From Streptomyces rishiriensis (lineage in GTDB: Bacteria > Actinomycetota > Actinomycetes > Streptomycetales > Streptomycetaceae), in NCBI RefSeq assembly GCF_003112535.1, contig NZ_BEWA01000013.1, forward strand, positions 62,001 to 126,000: a stretch of DNA of 64,000 nucleotides. Reading direction: 5' to 3'. The notes beneath the pieces are model-generated. The model was not told the origin of the DNA, did not search any database, and saw only the letters and a list, made by a program, of their open reading frames with translations. Position numbers and translations under genes: made by a program. Shown piece by piece: positions 9,503 through 17,592 of the stretch. Numbering within the stretch: position 1 is the first letter of the stretch; each line of letters opens with the position of its first letter.

Positions 9503-11164
9503 GTGTCGGAGGCGGAAGACCGCAAACCGCAGTCGGACGAGGCGAGGAGTGCCTTCGACCCCGAGATCACGTCCGAGTTCGCGATCCCGGCGGGCCTGGC
9601 CGTCGCCAGACCGGGGGACGAGCCGGAGACCACGTCGGAGTTCGCCGTCCCGGCGGGGCTGGACGTGGCCCAGCCGGCCGCCGGCGAGGGCGAGGGGTCG
9701 GCGTTCAGTCCGCCGAGCACGTACAGCGCCCGGCAGGCCCCGGTGGCCTTCACGCCGGCCGGCGGCGTCCCGGTGGTGAGCCTGATCAAGGACCTGCCCT
9801 GGCAGGACCGGATGCGCACCATGCTGCGGATGCCGGTGGCCGAACGGCCCGCGCCGGAGGCGAGGCCGAAGGCGGAGGAGGAGGGCCCGGCCGTCCCCAG
9901 GGTGCTCGACCTGACGCTGCGCATCGGCGAGTTGCTGCTGGCGGGCGGAGAGGGCGCCGAGGACGTGGAAGCGGCGATGTTCGCGGTGTGCCGCTCCTAC
10001 GGACTCGACCGCTGCGAGCCGAACGTCACCTTCACCCTGCTGTCGATCTCGTACCAGCCGTCCCTGGTGGAGGACCCCGTGACGGCGTCGCGGACGGTGC
10101 GCCGCCGCGGCACGGACTACACGCGTCTGGCGGCCGTCTTCCGGCTCGTCGACGACCTGAGCGACCCGGAGAGCCATCTCTCGCTGGAGGAGGCCTACCG
10201 GCGGCTCGCGGAGATGCGCCGTAACCGGCACCCCTACCCGACCTGGGTGCTGACCTCGGCGAGCGGGCTGCTCGCGGGCGCGGCCTCGGTGCTGGTCGGC
10301 GGCGACCTGGTCGTGTTCGTGGCGGCCATGCTCGGCGCGATGTTCGGCGACCGGCTCGCGTGGCTGTGCGCGGGGCGCGGACTGCCGGAGTTCTACCAGT
10401 TCCTGGTGGCCGCGATGCCCCCGGCGGCGATCGGCATCGCGCTGACGCTGTCCCACGTCGACGTGAAGGCCTCCGCGGTCATCACGGGTGGTCTGTTCGC
10501 GCTGCTGCCCGGGCGGGCGCTCGTAGCGGGCGTCCAGGACGGTCTGACCGGCTTCTACATCACCGCGGCCGCGCGTCTGCTGGAGGTCATGTACTTCTTC
10601 GTGGGCATCGTGGCGGGGGTGCTGGTGATGCTCTACGTCGGGGTGCAGCTCGGCGCGCACCTCAATCCCGACGCGGCCCTGGGCGTCACGAAGCGGCCGC
10701 TGTGGCAGATCGGTGCGTCGATGCTGCTGTCCCTGACCTTCGCCGTGCTGTTGCAGCAGGAACGATCCACCGTGGTCGCGGTGACCCTCAACGGCGGTGT
10801 CGCCTGGTCGGTGTACGGCGCGATGCGCTACACCGGCGAGATCTCGCCCGTCGCGTCCACGGCGGTCGCGGCAGGGGTCGTCGGCCTGTTCGGGCAGTTG
10901 CTGGCGCGCTACCGGTTCGCCTCCGCGCTGCCGTACACGACGGCGGCGATCGGGCCCCTGCTGCCGGGTTCGGCGACCTACTTCGGGCTGCTGGCCATCG
11001 CGCAGAGCAAGGTGGACGCTGGGCTGGTGTCGATCACCAAGGCGGCGGCGCTGGCGATGGCCATCGCGATCGGGGTGAACCTGGGGTCCGAGGTGTCCCG
11101 GATGTTCCTGCGCATCGGCTCCCTGGAGAAGCGGCGGGCCGCCAAGCGGACGAGGGGTTTCTGA
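9503..11164 (+). CDS. ThrE-like threonine/serine exporter family membrane protein
   Basis: This 553-residue protein combines the two ThrE halves. The first is the hydrophilic-start DUF1212 domain (residues ~140-300, from VLDLTLRIGELLLAGGEGAEDVE), and the second is the ThrE_2 hydrophobic bundle (~310-540). About ten transmembrane segments are visible. Members export small amino acids such as threonine by proton-motive force; the substrate here is not determinable. The first 130 residues are disordered and contain two copies of a SEFA-I/V-PAGL segment about 32 residues apart. GTG 9503 is preceded by GGGAG. A stem whose loop contains the stop codon ends the gene, facing the convergent DedA gene. 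Confidence 0.85.
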   Translation: MSEAEDRKPQSDEARSAFDPEITSEFAIPAGLAVARPGDEPETTSEFAVPAGLDVAQPAAGEGEGSAFSPPSTYSARQAPVAFTPAGGVPVVSLIKDLPWQDRMRTMLRMPVAERPAPEARPKAEEEGPAVPRVLDLTLRIGELLLAGGEGAEDVEAAMFAVCRSYGLDRCEPNVTFTLLSISYQPSLVEDPVTASRTVRRRGTDYTRLAAVFRLVDDLSDPESHLSLEEAYRRLAEMRRNRHPYPTWVLTSASGLLAGAASVLVGGDLVVFVAAMLGAMFGDRLAWLCAGRGLPEFYQFLVAAMPPAAIGIALTLSHVDVKASAVITGGLFALLPGRALVAGVQDGLTGFYITAAARLLEVMYFFVGIVAGVLVMLYVGVQLGAHLNPDAALGVTKRPLWQIGASMLLSLTFAVLLQQERSTVVAVTLNGGVAWSVYGAMRYTGEISPVASTAVAAGVVGLFGQLLARYRFASALPYTTAAIGPLLPGSATYFGLLAIAQSKVDAGLVSITKAAALAMAIAIGVNLGSEVSRMFLRIGSLEKRRAAKRTRGF

Positions 11165-11174
11165 ACCCCTCGTC
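11149..11174. terminator. bidirectional terminator between convergent exporter and DedA genes
   Basis: A perfect 11-bp stem (11149-11159 with 11164-11174) has the exporter stop codon starting in its loop. Only 24 bases separate the two convergent genes, so the hairpin probably serves both. Confidence 0.75.
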
Positions 11175-11188
11175 CCTTCGCGCCGCTC

Positions 11189-12256
11189 CTAGTAGCCCTG
11201 GTCGCCGTAGGGGTGCTGGCCGTCGTGGCCGTTGTGCTGGGCCCCGTACGGCTGCTCCTGCTGCTGCGGCTGCGCCTGCTGCGGTCGTTGCTGCTGCTGC
11301 GGCCAGTCGTCCTGGGCGTGCCGCTGCCGCGGCCGCTGCGGGTACGGCTGCTGTTGCGGGTACTGCTGCTGTTGCTGCGGGTACTGCTGCGCGCCGTAGT
11401 GGTCGTCCTGCCGGCCTTGGTGACCGAACTCCTGGCCGTGGTTGTGGCCGGGGTTCTGGCCGTGGTTCTGGCCGTAGTTCTGTCCCTGGTTCTGCTGTCC
11501 CTGGTTGCCGTACGGGTACTGCTGGTCGTGCTGGTCGATCCGTCGGAGCTGGGTGGTCGCGTCGTCCATGACCGGGAACTGCTGCTGGCGCCGGTGCTGC
11601 TCGGGGGCCTGCGCCGGGGTCCGCGACGCGCTCTTGCCGGACTTGGAGCGGGCCCTCATGAACTCGATGACGATCGGGACCACGGAGAGCAGCACGATCA
11701 GGATGAGCATCAGTTCGATGTTCTTCTTGACGAAGGCGATGTTGCCCAGCCAGGAGCCGAGCAGGGTGACCCCCGCGCCCCACAGGACGCCTCCGATGAC
11801 GTTGAAGGTCAGGAAGGAGCGGTAACGCATGCCGCTGACGCCGGCGATGATCGGCGTGAAGGTGCGCACGATGGGCACGAAGCGGGCCAGGATCAGGGAC
11901 TTCGGGCCGTGCTTCTCGAAGAACTCGTGCGCCTTGGTGACGTTCTCCTGTTTGAAGAGCCGGGAGTCCGGCCGGTTGAAGAGCGACGGTCCGACCTTCT
12001 TGCCGAACATGTAACCCGCCTGGTCGCCCAGGACCGCGGCGGCGCAGATCAACGCGACCGCGCCCCACAGCGGGAAGTCCAGCTGGTTGGACGTGATCAG
12101 CAGACCGGCGGTGAACAGCAGGGAGTCACCGGGCAGGAAGAACCCGATCAGCAGGCCGGACTCCGCGAACACGATGAGCAGCAGACCCCAGATGCCGAAG
12201 GTGTTGAGCAGATGGTCGGGGTCCAGCCAGCTCGGTCCGAGGGCGATCGTCGTCAC
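11189..12256 (-). CDS. DedA/VTT family membrane protein with long Gln/Asn-rich tail
   Basis: This 355-residue protein has a DedA core at residues ~10-205. The core contains FAESGLLIGFFLPGDSLLF, GDQAGYMFGKKVG and the F-x-x-R-F-x-P-x-x-R-T signature ILARFVPIVRTFTP. DedA proteins are linked to lipid scrambling, undecaprenyl-phosphate recycling and membrane homeostasis. Residues ~215-355 form a low-complexity tail dominated by Gln, Asn, Tyr, Gly, His and Pro, with NHGQNPGHNHGQ-type and QQYPQQQ-type repeats, predicted cytoplasmic. GTG 12256 is chosen because AGGAG lies 9 bases upstream; ATG 12298 would add 14 residues. It is divergent from the YbjQ gene. Confidence 0.88.
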   Translation of the reverse strand: MTTIALGPSWLDPDHLLNTFGIWGLLLIVFAESGLLIGFFLPGDSLLFTAGLLITSNQLDFPLWGAVALICAAAVLGDQAGYMFGKKVGPSLFNRPDSRLFKQENVTKAHEFFEKHGPKSLILARFVPIVRTFTPIIAGVSGMRYRSFLTFNVIGGVLWGAGVTLLGSWLGNIAFVKKNIELMLILIVLLSVVPIVIEFMRARSKSGKSASRTPAQAPEQHRRQQQFPVMDDATTQLRRIDQHDQQYPYGNQGQQNQGQNYGQNHGQNPGHNHGQEFGHQGRQDDHYGAQQYPQQQQQYPQQQPYPQRPRQRHAQDDWPQQQQRPQQAQPQQQEQPYGAQHNGHDGQHPYGDQGY

Positions 12257-12397
12257 GCTTCCGGGCTCCTGACGGGTGGGGGAACGTACAGCGTCCATGG
12301 TGCAGCCGCACAAAGCTATCAACGCGATGCGCCGACCCCAGGTTCCACGGGGGTCTCCGGGATGCACTGTGCGCCCGCTGGGGCGAAGCTGTGGGCC

Positions 12398-12763
12398 ATG
12401 GGTATCGATGATTACGGCGGCGGGCAGGGCCCCCAGTCGGACGTACTGGTCGTCACCACGAACGACGTGCCCGGGTTCCGGGTGCAGCAGGTCATCGGCG
12501 AGGTCTTCGGGCTGACGGTGCGCTCACGGCATCTGGGCAGTCAGATCGGCGCGGGCCTGAAGTCGATGATCGGCGGTGAGCTGAAGGGACTGACCAAGAC
12601 CCTCGTGGAGACCCGCAACCAGGCGATGGAACGGCTGGTCGAGCAGGCACGCGCGCGCGGAGCGAACGGCGTGCTGATGTTCCGCTTCGACGTGACGGAG
12701 GCGGCCGACGTGGGCACCGAGGTGTGCGCCTACGGCACCGCCGTGGTCCTGGCCCGGGAGTAG
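12398..12763 (+). CDS. YbjQ/UPF0145 family protein
   Basis: This 121-residue soluble protein matches the YbjQ family. It has VVTTNDVPGFRVQQVIGEVFGLTVRS at the front, a central IGGELKGLTKTLVETRNQAMERLVEQA helix and the ARGANGVLMFRFD strand. Family members form pentamers and are sometimes labelled heavy-metal-binding by homology; function is unproven. ATG 12398 gives the conserved MGIDDYGGGQ N-terminus. It is divergent from dedA and converges with the tipA homologue 62 bases away. Confidence 0.88.
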   Translation: MGIDDYGGGQGPQSDVLVVTTNDVPGFRVQQVIGEVFGLTVRSRHLGSQIGAGLKSMIGGELKGLTKTLVETRNQAMERLVEQARARGANGVLMFRFDVTEAADVGTEVCAYGTAVVLARE

Positions 12764-12774
12764 CCCGGAGCCAA

Positions 12775-12820
12775 GGCCCGGCCCTTCCCGGACCAGGGCC
12801 CGGACCAGGGCCGTCGGGCC
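12775..12820. terminator. possible bidirectional terminator between ybjQ and tipA
   Basis: GGCCCGGCCCT at 12775-12785 can pair with the AGGGC and CGGGCC blocks at 12807-12820. The long loop holds a direct repeat of CCGGACCAGGGC. It lies between two convergent genes. Pairing is imperfect. Confidence 0.4.
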
Positions 12821-12825
12821 GTCGC

Positions 12826-13587
12826 TCACCCCGTGTGCCTGGCCGCGTTCGCCAGGATCGCCTCCCTGAGGTGTTCGGCGAGGCCCGGGTGCATGGCGTC
12901 GTAGAACGCCTTGAAGCGCTCGTCGGAGACGTACATCTCACCCAGGCAGCGGTGCATCTCGTGCGGGCAGTCGTAGTACCAGGTGCCGATGTGCCGGCGG
13001 TGCTCCTCGGCCAGGTCCATGGCCGCCTCGCCGGTCGCCGGCCCGCCGGCGGCCACCAGGGCGGAGTAGCGCTCGCTCCAGGCGTCGACCTCGGCCTGCA
13101 GGCGCTTCCAGTCGTCCTTGGTGTAGCGGGCGACGCGCCGCTGGGACTCGGCGTACGCCTCGGTTCCGCCCCAGCGCTGTTCGGCCTCCTCGGCGTACTG
13201 GTCGGGGTCCTTGTCGCCGAAGACCTCGAAACGTTCCTCGGGCGTGAGGTTGATGCCCATCTTGCGTGCCTCCATGGCGTGTTCCACGGCCGCGGCCATC
13301 TTCTGCAGCCTCTCGATCCGGGCGGTCAGCAGTTCGTGCTGACGGCGCAGGTGCGCGCGCGGGTCGGCCGCCGGATCGTCGAGCAGGGCCGCGACGTCCT
13401 CGAGCGGGAAGCCGAGCTCGCGGTAGAACAGGATCTGCTGCAGCCGGTCGAGGTCGGCCTCGTCGTAGCGCCGGTGACCCGCGTGGCTGCGCCCGCCGGG
13501 GACGAGCAGGCCGATGTCGTCGTAGTGGTGCAGCGTGCGCACCGTGACACCGGCGAATCCGGCGACCTGTCCTACGGAGTAGCTCAC
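12826..13587 (-). CDS. tipA: TipAL-type MerR regulator, thiopeptide-sensing
   Basis: This 253-residue protein has the same length as Streptomyces lividans TipAL, as I recall it. Residues 1-70 are a MerR winged helix (YSVGQVAGFAGVTVRTLHHYD), 75-110 the coiled coil, and 110-253 the TipAS drug-binding domain. Cys207 and Cys214 (YYDCPHEMHRCLGEMYV) match the positions known to capture thiostrepton covalently. Met110 (MGINLTPEE) is preceded by GGAGG at good spacing, so an internal start at 13260 should give the 144-residue TipAS form. GTG 13587 follows GGAGG. The promoter carries a palindrome between -35 and -10, so autoactivation on thiopeptide binding is expected. Confidence 0.94.
   Translation of the reverse strand: MSYSVGQVAGFAGVTVRTLHHYDDIGLLVPGGRSHAGHRRYDEADLDRLQQILFYRELGFPLEDVAALLDDPAADPRAHLRRQHELLTARIERLQKMAAAVEHAMEARKMGINLTPEERFEVFGDKDPDQYAEEAEQRWGGTEAYAESQRRVARYTKDDWKRLQAEVDAWSERYSALVAAGGPATGEAAMDLAEEHRRHIGTWYYDCPHEMHRCLGEMYVSDERFKAFYDAMHPGLAEHLREAILANAARHTG
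13260..13262 (-). promoter_or_regulatory. internal translation start for TipAS
   Basis: This is the ATG at codon 110 of tipA. GGAGG lies 8 bases upstream, placing a ribosome site inside the coding sequence. The product would be the 144-residue drug-binding domain alone, as known for S. lividans tipA. Confidence 0.75.
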
Positions 13588-13617
13588 TTCCTCCGCTCCC
13601 TTCTCGGTACGCGCTCC

Positions 13618-13648
13618 ACGGTGCGGCCTCACGCCGCGTGAGGTGCAA
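13618..13648 (-). promoter_or_regulatory. tipA promoter with MerR-type operator
   Basis: On the minus strand, TTGCAC (13643-13648) and CACCGT (13618-13623) are separated by 19 bp, the long spacer typical of MerR-family targets. The spacer region holds the palindrome CCTCACGCCGCGTGAGG at 13627-13643. This closely resembles the well-known ptipA architecture of S. lividans. The RNA would start about 20-25 bases before the GTG. Confidence 0.8.
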
Positions 13649-13683
13649 GCCGGTTTCCCCCGGGGATTCTCCGTCCGGATGTC

Positions 13684-14997
13684 ATGTCCGTTTCGTCCGC
13701 TTATCGTGAGCCCGTGGCCCAGGACACCTCGCAGCGTGCGCCCGCCCCTCCGGCGACGCCGGCGCGCGCCCTGCTGCCGTCGATCCTGCCCGCCGTGCTG
13801 ATCGGGATCCTCGCCAGCATGCTGCTCCTGCTGGTGGAGGGCGCGGCCGAGCGGCTCCAGCACGTGCTGTGGGCCACGCTGCCGGACGCGCTGGACGTGG
13901 GCCGCTACTCGGTGCTGTGGATGCTCGTCGTCCTCACCGGGACCGGGGTGGCGGTGGGGCTGGTGGTGTGGAAGGCGCCGGGGCACGCGGGCCCCGATCC
14001 GGCCACGATGGGGCTGGACGCGCGCGTGCTGGCCCCGGCGGTGCTTCCCGGGCTGCTGGCCGCGACGGCGCTGATGCTGGCGGGCGGCCCGAGCCTGGGC
14101 CCGGAGAACCCGATCATCGCCGTCAACGTGGGACTGGCCGTGTGGCTGGGCCGACGGGCGCTGCGGCGGGCGCCGGGCGCGCTGTGGGTGATGCTCGCGG
14201 AGGCGGCGACCATCGGCGCGCTGTTCGGCACGCCGGTGGCGGCGGCGCTGCTGATCTCCGAGGCGCTGGCCGGGCGGCAGAGCGAGGGGCCGCTGTGGGA
14301 CAACGTGTTCCCGCCACTGGTCGCCGCGTCGGCCGGCTCGATGACGGCCACCCTGGTGGCCCATCCGACCTTCGACCTGGGCCTGCCCGGGCTCGACCGG
14401 CCCGGGTGGGGCGATCTGCTGGCGGCGCTCGTGATCGCCTCGGCGGGCGCGCTGCTGGCTCTGTGCGCCGTCCGGGCGTTCCCGTACGTCCACGGCGCGT
14501 TCGCGGGGCTGCGGCACCCGATGCTGATGCTGCCGCTCGGCGGTGTCGTCCTGGGCCTGCTGGGGGCCCTGGGCGGCCGTCTGACGCTCTTCAAGGGGCT
14601 GGACGAGGTCGGGGCGCTCGCGGCCGATCCCGATGGCTGGTCGGCCGGCCAGTTCGCCACGATGACGGTGGTGAAGCTGGCCGCGCTGCTCGTCGCCGCG
14701 TCCTGCGGTTTCCGCGGCGGCCGGATCTTCCCGGCCGTGTTCGTGGGCACCGCCTTCGGTCTGACCGCCCACGCGCTCGTGCCGGACGTCCATCCCTCGG
14801 TGGGCGTGGCGGCAGGGGTGCTGGGGGTTCTCCTGGCCATCACCCGGCAGGGCTGGGTGAGTCTCTTCGTCGCCGCCGTCCTGGTGGCGTCGGCGTCGAT
14901 CATCGCCCTGCTCTGCATCGCCACGCTGCCCGCCTGGCTGCTGGTGACGGGGCGGCCGCAGATGCAGTTGCGCGCGGACGGAACTTCGGTCCGCTGA
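13684..14997 (+). CDS. ClC-type (YfeO-like) ion channel or antiporter
   Basis: This 437-residue membrane protein has about ten hydrophobic segments. Two ClC hallmarks are recognisable. GGPSLGPENP (near residues 136-145) corresponds to the G-x-G-x-G-P anion-selectivity loop, including the gating/transport Glu. GGRIFPAVFVGTAFG (near 345-360) corresponds to the G-x-F-x-P loop. The pattern is that of the YfeO subgroup. The gene ends 29 bases before a glutamate decarboxylase gene on the same strand, probably an operon. By analogy with enteric acid resistance, it may carry chloride to balance charge during decarboxylation; substrate and direction are inferred. The ATG at 13684 lacks a clear ribosome site, and GTG 13714 is an alternative. 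Confidence 0.8.
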   Translation: MSVSSAYREPVAQDTSQRAPAPPATPARALLPSILPAVLIGILASMLLLLVEGAAERLQHVLWATLPDALDVGRYSVLWMLVVLTGTGVAVGLVVWKAPGHAGPDPATMGLDARVLAPAVLPGLLAATALMLAGGPSLGPENPIIAVNVGLAVWLGRRALRRAPGALWVMLAEAATIGALFGTPVAAALLISEALAGRQSEGPLWDNVFPPLVAASAGSMTATLVAHPTFDLGLPGLDRPGWGDLLAALVIASAGALLALCAVRAFPYVHGAFAGLRHPMLMLPLGGVVLGLLGALGGRLTLFKGLDEVGALAADPDGWSAGQFATMTVVKLAALLVAASCGFRGGRIFPAVFVGTAFGLTAHALVPDVHPSVGVAAGVLGVLLAITRQGWVSLFVAAVLVASASIIALLCIATLPAWLLVTGRPQMQLRADGTSVR

Positions 14998-15026
14998 CAC
15001 CCGTTCGATCCTTCAGGAGGCATTCC

Positions 15027-16433
15027 ATGCCGTTGCACAAGGGTCCTCAGAAGCCCGACGAGCGTCCACTGTCCGTCAATCCCTTCTACGGCGAGGCGGA
15101 TCCGCTCGGCGGCATGCTCGAGGCGCCGCCCAAGCACCGCCTGCCGGACGGCCCGACGCCCCCGTCGGCGGCGTACCAGCTGGTGCGCGACGAACTCATG
15201 CTGGACGGCAACGCACGCCTGAACCTGGCCACGTTCGTGACCACGTGGATGGAGCCGCAGGCCGGCGTCCTGATGGCGGAGTGCCGGGACAAGAACATGA
15301 TCGACAAGGACGAGTACCCGCGCACCGCCGAGCTGGAGCGGCGCTGTGTGGCGATGCTCGCCGACCTGTGGAACGCGCCCGACCCGTCGGTGGCCGTGGG
15401 CTGTTCGACGACCGGGTCGAGCGAGGCGTGCATGCTCGCCGGGATGGCGATGAAGCGGCGGTGGGCGCGGCGCAACGCCGACCGGTATCCGGGAGCGCGT
15501 CCGAACCTCGTGATGGGGATCAACGTCCAGGTCTGCTGGGAGAAGTTCTGCAACTTCTGGGAGGTGGAGGCCCGTCTCGTCCCCATGGAGGGTGAGCGCT
15601 TCCACCTCGACCCGCAGCTCGCGGCCGAGCTGTGCGACGAAAACACCATCGGGGTGGTCGGCATCCTCGGGTCCACCTTCGACGGGTCCTACGAGCCGAT
15701 CGCCGAGCTGTGCGCGGCGCTGGACTCCCTCCAGGAGCGCACCGGTCTGGACGTCCCGGTGCACGTCGACGGCGCGTCCGGCGCGATGATCGCGCCTTTC
15801 CTCGACGAGGACCTGGTGTGGGACTTCCGTCTCCCGCGCGTGGCGTCCATCAACACCTCGGGGCACAAGTACGGGCTGGTGTACCCCGGGGTCGGCTGGG
15901 CGCTGTGGCGCGACAAGGAGGCCCTGCCGGAGGAGCTCGTGTTCCGCGTGAACTACCTGGGCGGCGACATGCCCACGTTCGCGCTCAACTTCTCCCGCCC
16001 GGGCGCCCAGGTCGTCGCGCAGTACTACACGCTGCTGCGGCTCGGCCGTGCGGGTTACCGGGCGGTGCAGCAGTCCACGCGGGACGTGGCCGGTCGGCTG
16101 GCCGGACAGGTGGAGGCCCTCGGCGACTTCCGGCTCCTCACCCGGGGCGACGAACTCCCGGTGTTCGCCTTCACCACGGCGGCGGGCGTGGAGGCGTACG
16201 ACGTCTTCGACGTCTCCCGGCGGATGCGCGAGAGCGGCTGGCTGGTGCCCGCCTACACCTTCCCGGCGAACCGGGAGGACCTGTCCGTGCTGCGGGTCGT
16301 ATGCAGAAACGGCTTCTCGGAGGACCTCGCCGAGATGTTCGTGGAGGACCTGACCCGACTGCTGCCGGAGCTGCGACGGCAGTCGGGGCCGGCGACCCGG
16401 GACAAGGGTGCGGCGACGAGTTTCCACCACTAG
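15027..16433 (+). CDS. gad: glutamate decarboxylase
   Basis: This 468-residue PLP enzyme converts L-glutamate to GABA and CO2, consuming a cytoplasmic proton. The PLP-binding lysine is K281 in NTSGHKYGLVYPG, and HVDGASGAMIAPF supplies the PLP-contacting Asp. NFSRPGAQVVAQYY and GCSTTGSSEACMLAG are also characteristic. ATG 15027 has CAGGAGG upstream at ideal distance. It lies 29 bases after the ClC-type channel gene. No GadC-like glutamate/GABA antiporter is visible in the window. The C-terminus ends in HH (SFHH); the pH-gating His near the C-terminus of enteric GadB is a possible parallel, but I cannot align it here. Confidence 0.93.
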   Translation: MPLHKGPQKPDERPLSVNPFYGEADPLGGMLEAPPKHRLPDGPTPPSAAYQLVRDELMLDGNARLNLATFVTTWMEPQAGVLMAECRDKNMIDKDEYPRTAELERRCVAMLADLWNAPDPSVAVGCSTTGSSEACMLAGMAMKRRWARRNADRYPGARPNLVMGINVQVCWEKFCNFWEVEARLVPMEGERFHLDPQLAAELCDENTIGVVGILGSTFDGSYEPIAELCAALDSLQERTGLDVPVHVDGASGAMIAPFLDEDLVWDFRLPRVASINTSGHKYGLVYPGVGWALWRDKEALPEELVFRVNYLGGDMPTFALNFSRPGAQVVAQYYTLLRLGRAGYRAVQQSTRDVAGRLAGQVEALGDFRLLTRGDELPVFAFTTAAGVEAYDVFDVSRRMRESGWLVPAYTFPANREDLSVLRVVCRNGFSEDLAEMFVEDLTRLLPELRRQSGPATRDKGAATSFHH

Positions 16434-16480
16434 GAGGCCACTTGCCCCACTAGAGGCCACTCCCACCACTCGAAGGGCGC

Positions 16481-16534
16481 CGGGGCAGTCGGGGCCACCG
16501 GGGCAGTCGGGGCCACTGGGGCAGTCGGGGCCAC
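16481..16534. repeat. three tandem copies of an 18-bp unit
   Basis: CGGGGCAGTCGGGGCCAC is repeated at 16481 and 16499 exactly, and at 16517 with its first base changed. It lies between gad and the permease remnant. No coding role is supported. Confidence 0.9.
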
Positions 16535-16575
16535 CGGGGCCCCCGGGAGGCGACCGGGCCGGGGCCTTCGGAGCG

Positions 16576-16800
16576 TCAGCGGCTCAGGCGGGCGAACTTC
16601 CGCACCGCCAGCGGGAAGAACACCGCCAGCAGGGCCAGCGGCCAGCCGACCGCGGCCGACACGTGCCCGGGATCGGCGCCCGAACCGGCGAGCAGATCGC
16701 GTGCCGCCGTCGCCGTGCGGGACATGGGGTTCCACTCGACGGCCGCCCCCAGCCAGCCGGGCATGGCACCGGGGGCGGCCAGGGCGTTGATCAGCGGACG
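16576..16800 (-). pseudogene. C-terminal remnant of an ABC-2 type transporter permease
   Basis: About 74 residues can be read, from [10 protein letters not shown] through [19 protein letters not shown] to [24 protein letters not shown] and TGA. This is the characteristic last part of DrrB-like ABC-2 permeases: the P-G-W-L-x-x-x-x-E-W-N-P-M/V-S motif followed by the final membrane segment. The roughly 180 residues that should precede it are absent, and the partner ATPase gene is missing. The fragment instead overlaps the 3' end of the padR gene in another frame. The simplest reading is one deletion that removed the ATPase gene and the front of the permease from a padR-ATPase-permease operon. 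Confidence 0.75.
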
Positions 16801-17432
16801 TCTCCTGGATGCCGCTCCCCCGTGGCGTACGGGTTATCCTCGCCCTCCCCCAGCACGCCGACGAACGGCTCGCCCTCCCCCGCGAAGGTGTACGCCCCAC
16901 CGTCGATCCGCGCGATCAGGCCGCGGGTCCACTCGGCCTCGCCGTCGGCCGTGTGGATCCAGAGGTTCATGATCTCGCCGATGTGGCCCAACTGCTCGGG
17001 GCCCTCCTCGGGGACGTAGTGCGCCATGACGGCGGACCGCCACGCCTGGATGCCGCGGATGCGCTCCTCCAGCAGCGAGACGGCCTCCGCGCGCGGGAGG
17101 TCAAGCATGAACCCGATGGCCGCCGACTTCACGTCGGTCTTCTGGTCGTACGAGGTCAGCGCGTCACGCAGCAGCCGGAAGTACTCCTCGGCGCCGACCT
17201 CGGTGATCTCGTACTCGGTGCGCGGCGGACCGCCCGCGGTGGACGGGGCCGTCTCGTGCTCACGCAGCAGTCCCTGCTTGGCCATCTGCTTCAGGGCGTG
17301 GTAGATCGAGCCCGGCTTGGCGTTGGACCACTCGTGGGCGCCCCAGTACTCCAGGTCGCCGCGGACCTGGTAGCCATGGGCCCGCCCGTGCTGACGCACG
17401 GCCCCCAGGACGAGAAGACGGATCGCTGACAT
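16791..17432 (-). CDS. PadR family transcriptional regulator
   Basis: This 213-residue protein has the PadR winged helix at residues ~1-85 ([58 protein letters not shown]) and the C-terminal dimerisation helices ([19 protein letters not shown]). Such proteins usually repress a neighbouring ABC drug-efflux operon, and its target here is probably the lost operon whose permease tail follows it. The last residues (GERHPGDVR) may derive from the deletion junction, because the stop codon overlaps permease-derived sequence. ATG 17432 is the natural start. Divergent or distant targets cannot be excluded. Confidence 0.88.
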   Translation of the reverse strand: MSAIRLLVLGAVRQHGRAHGYQVRGDLEYWGAHEWSNAKPGSIYHALKQMAKQGLLREHETAPSTAGGPPRTEYEITEVGAEEYFRLLRDALTSYDQKTDVKSAAIGFMLDLPRAEAVSLLEERIRGIQAWRSAVMAHYVPEEGPEQLGHIGEIMNLWIHTADGEAEWTRGLIARIDGGAYTFAGEGEPFVGVLGEGEDNPYATGERHPGDVR

Positions 17433-17592
17433 GCGCCCAGGTTAGGGCGTGACGGGCGGACGCCCGCGGGCCGCCCGCCACAGCCGCCACCCCGGGTCGG
17501 CGGCCTCCCGCCCGACCCGGCACGCGCTCGGAACGGGACGTCGCTCGGACGGGAACGCGCCCGGGCGGGAACGCGCCCGGGCGGGAACGCGC

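Noticed and set aside
12256-12298. Upstream ATG start for the DedA gene
   Set aside because: GTG 12256 has AGGAG at ideal spacing, while the ATG at 12298 lacks one. The extra 14 residues are not needed for the fold.
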